From Chloroflexota bacterium (GTDB taxonomy: Bacteria; Chloroflexota; Anaerolineae; Anaerolineales; Villigracilaceae): DNA of 5,942 nucleotides. Below, piece after piece: positions 5,646 to 5,942 of the stretch. The translations under genes were made by a program, and so were the position numbers. The notes below the pieces were generated by a model. The model had not been told where the DNA came from and made no database searches. It was given only the letters and a program-made list of their open reading frames with translations. Within the stretch, counting starts at the first letter, position 1. Each line of letters opens with the position of its first letter. Location: NCBI GenBank assembly GCA_021796315.1, contig JAJYOH010000399.1, positions 1 through 5,942 of the forward strand. The letters run 5' to 3'.

Positions 5646-5767
5646 CTCCCTGTTTTTCCGATCAGGCGCGGAGTGAAATCCGGGGCTGTCGCCGCGTAGT
5701 AGGAAATGGGGTGGGGATATAGAATGGTCAAAGGATGACCCCGATGAAGACCCCTCGTTCTGCCTGC
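5646..5767 (+). promoter_or_regulatory. Candidate cobalamin (B12) riboswitch-like element
   Basis: On the + strand, CGGA 5669-5672 and TCCG 5679-5682 close a GTGAAA loop and are followed by GGGCTGTCGCCGCG. This resembles the conserved B12-riboswitch core (a short stem closed over GTG(A/C)AAT, then GCTGxCGC). CCTG/CAGG (5649-5652 and 5663-5666) form a stem just upstream. GGTCA/TGACC (5726-5730 and 5736-5740) form one downstream. GATGAAGACC (5743-5752) resembles the conserved 3' GAAGAC segment. Against the call, the usual GGGAA before the core and the AGGA near the 3' end are not clear, and no + strand gene follows in the window. The match is by eye and memory, and both the boundaries and the class are uncertain. 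Confidence 0.35.
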
Positions 5768-5793
5768 GACTTTGGCGCAGGCAGAACGAGGGG
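5751..5793. repeat. Perfect 18-bp hairpin with 7-nt loop
   Basis: CCCCTCGTTCTGCCTGCG (5751-5768) and its exact complement (5776-5793) flank the loop ACTTTGG. It is the most stable hairpin in the window and has no T-run on either side. It could be the expression platform of the riboswitch-like element on the + strand, a U-less terminator 40 nt after the stop of the right-hand minus-strand gene, or an intergenic mobile repeat. Confidence 0.85.
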
Positions 5794-5832
5794 CACTGTG
5801 TCGCGGGATAAAAACGTATCGTCGGACGGTAT

Positions 5833-5942
5833 TTACATGCGTGTGGCTGCCGTGCGGACCATTGGCGCGCCGATCACGCCTGCCTTTTGCATGGCTTCCT
5901 TCAAAGCGGGACTGTTCAGGAACTCCTTTGCCTTTTCCCCAT
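5833..5942 (-). CDS. C-terminal part of an unknown protein (partial)
   Basis: The last 35 codons of a minus-strand gene run in from the right edge and stop at TAA (5835-5833). They encode G-E-K-A-K-E-F-L-N-S-P-A-L-K-E-A-M-Q-K-A-G-V-I, then G-A-P-M-V-R-T-A-A-T-R-M. The K-A-K-x-F-L-x-S-P-x-L-K-x-A-M-x-K-A-G-V pattern recalls the C-termini of small alpha/beta-barrel (ABM/DUF1330-like or 'cyclase') proteins of about 80-110 residues, but that is only a resemblance. The amino-acid make-up is much more protein-like than the opposite strand, which is also open here. The start lies outside the window. Confidence 0.6.
   Translation of the reverse strand, partial: GEKAKEFLNSPALKEAMQKAGVIGAPMVRTAATRM

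Larger units (their letters stand above)
5539..5832. other. Structured non-coding stretch of about 290 nt
   Basis: No convincing protein frame is present. The stretch separates the upstream region of the small L7/L12-like gene from the stop of the next minus-strand gene. It contains, in order, an imperfect hairpin (5601-5645), a + strand segment resembling a cobalamin riboswitch core (about 5646-5752) and an 18-bp perfect hairpin (5751-5793). The remaining bases (5539-5600 and 5794-5832) show nothing I can name. Confidence 0.6.

Noticed and set aside
5618..5731. Minus-strand frame of 37 codons from TTG, ending I-W-L-P
   Set aside because: It has no ribosome site and no recognised family, and it lies opposite the structured riboswitch-like segment. 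It is more likely a chance frame.
5837..5942. Open + strand frame starting at ATG 5837 and running off the window
   Set aside because: It is antisense to the more protein-like minus-strand C-terminus and has no ribosome site. If real, it would be the missing target of the riboswitch-like element, so sequence to the right of the window should settle it.
1..5942. CRISPR array, tRNA, rRNA or insertion sequence
   Set aside because: No spaced direct repeats, cloverleaf-like sequence, ribosomal RNA segment or transposase motif was seen on either strand.

Overview
The window looks like a chromosomal piece of a free-living bacterium with mid to high GC content. Protein flavour, a zinc-finger anti-sigma factor with a DUF4367-like tail, and GC-rich intergenic inverted repeats of the 'gtaggggcggagc' and 'tcattgcgag...gcgaagcaatc' kinds suggest Chloroflexota (Anaerolineae-like). 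This is an impression from memory, not a computed assignment.

Layout. At the left edge the last codons of a + strand gene are followed by a + strand gene for a small two-helix membrane protein (30-578). It converges on a long minus-strand cluster, with a GC-rich hairpin between them (598-626). Read from right to left, the cluster is: ECF-type sigma factor (5100-4501), its membrane-bound zinc-finger anti-sigma factor (4504-3344, 4-nt overlap), a CPBP/CAAX-type intramembrane protease (3246-2428), an ABC ATPase (2408-1491, 19 nt downstream) and an ABC-2 permease (1494-628, 4-nt overlap). The only sizeable gap in the cluster, 97 nt between the anti-sigma and protease genes, holds a perfect 24-nt palindrome. 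A strong minus-strand terminator (5151-5186) lies just upstream of the sigma gene, so the cluster appears to be its own transcription unit, with a TATAAT box at 5116-5121.

How the genes may work together (inference): an extracytoplasmic signal is sensed by the anti-sigma ectodomain, the sigma factor is released, and a membrane protease plus an ABC exporter or efflux pump are made. This is the architecture of an envelope-stress or antimicrobial-peptide defence regulon. The protease could be an effector or could process the anti-sigma factor.

Right end. A minus-strand 84-residue protein (5500-5246) combines a coiled coil with a ribosomal L7/L12 C-terminal-like fold. A structured non-coding stretch of about 290 nt (5539-5832) contains a 13-bp imperfect hairpin, a core resembling a + strand cobalamin riboswitch, and an 18-bp perfect hairpin. 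The window ends in the C-terminus of a further minus-strand gene. No RNA genes, CRISPR arrays or transposases were recognised.
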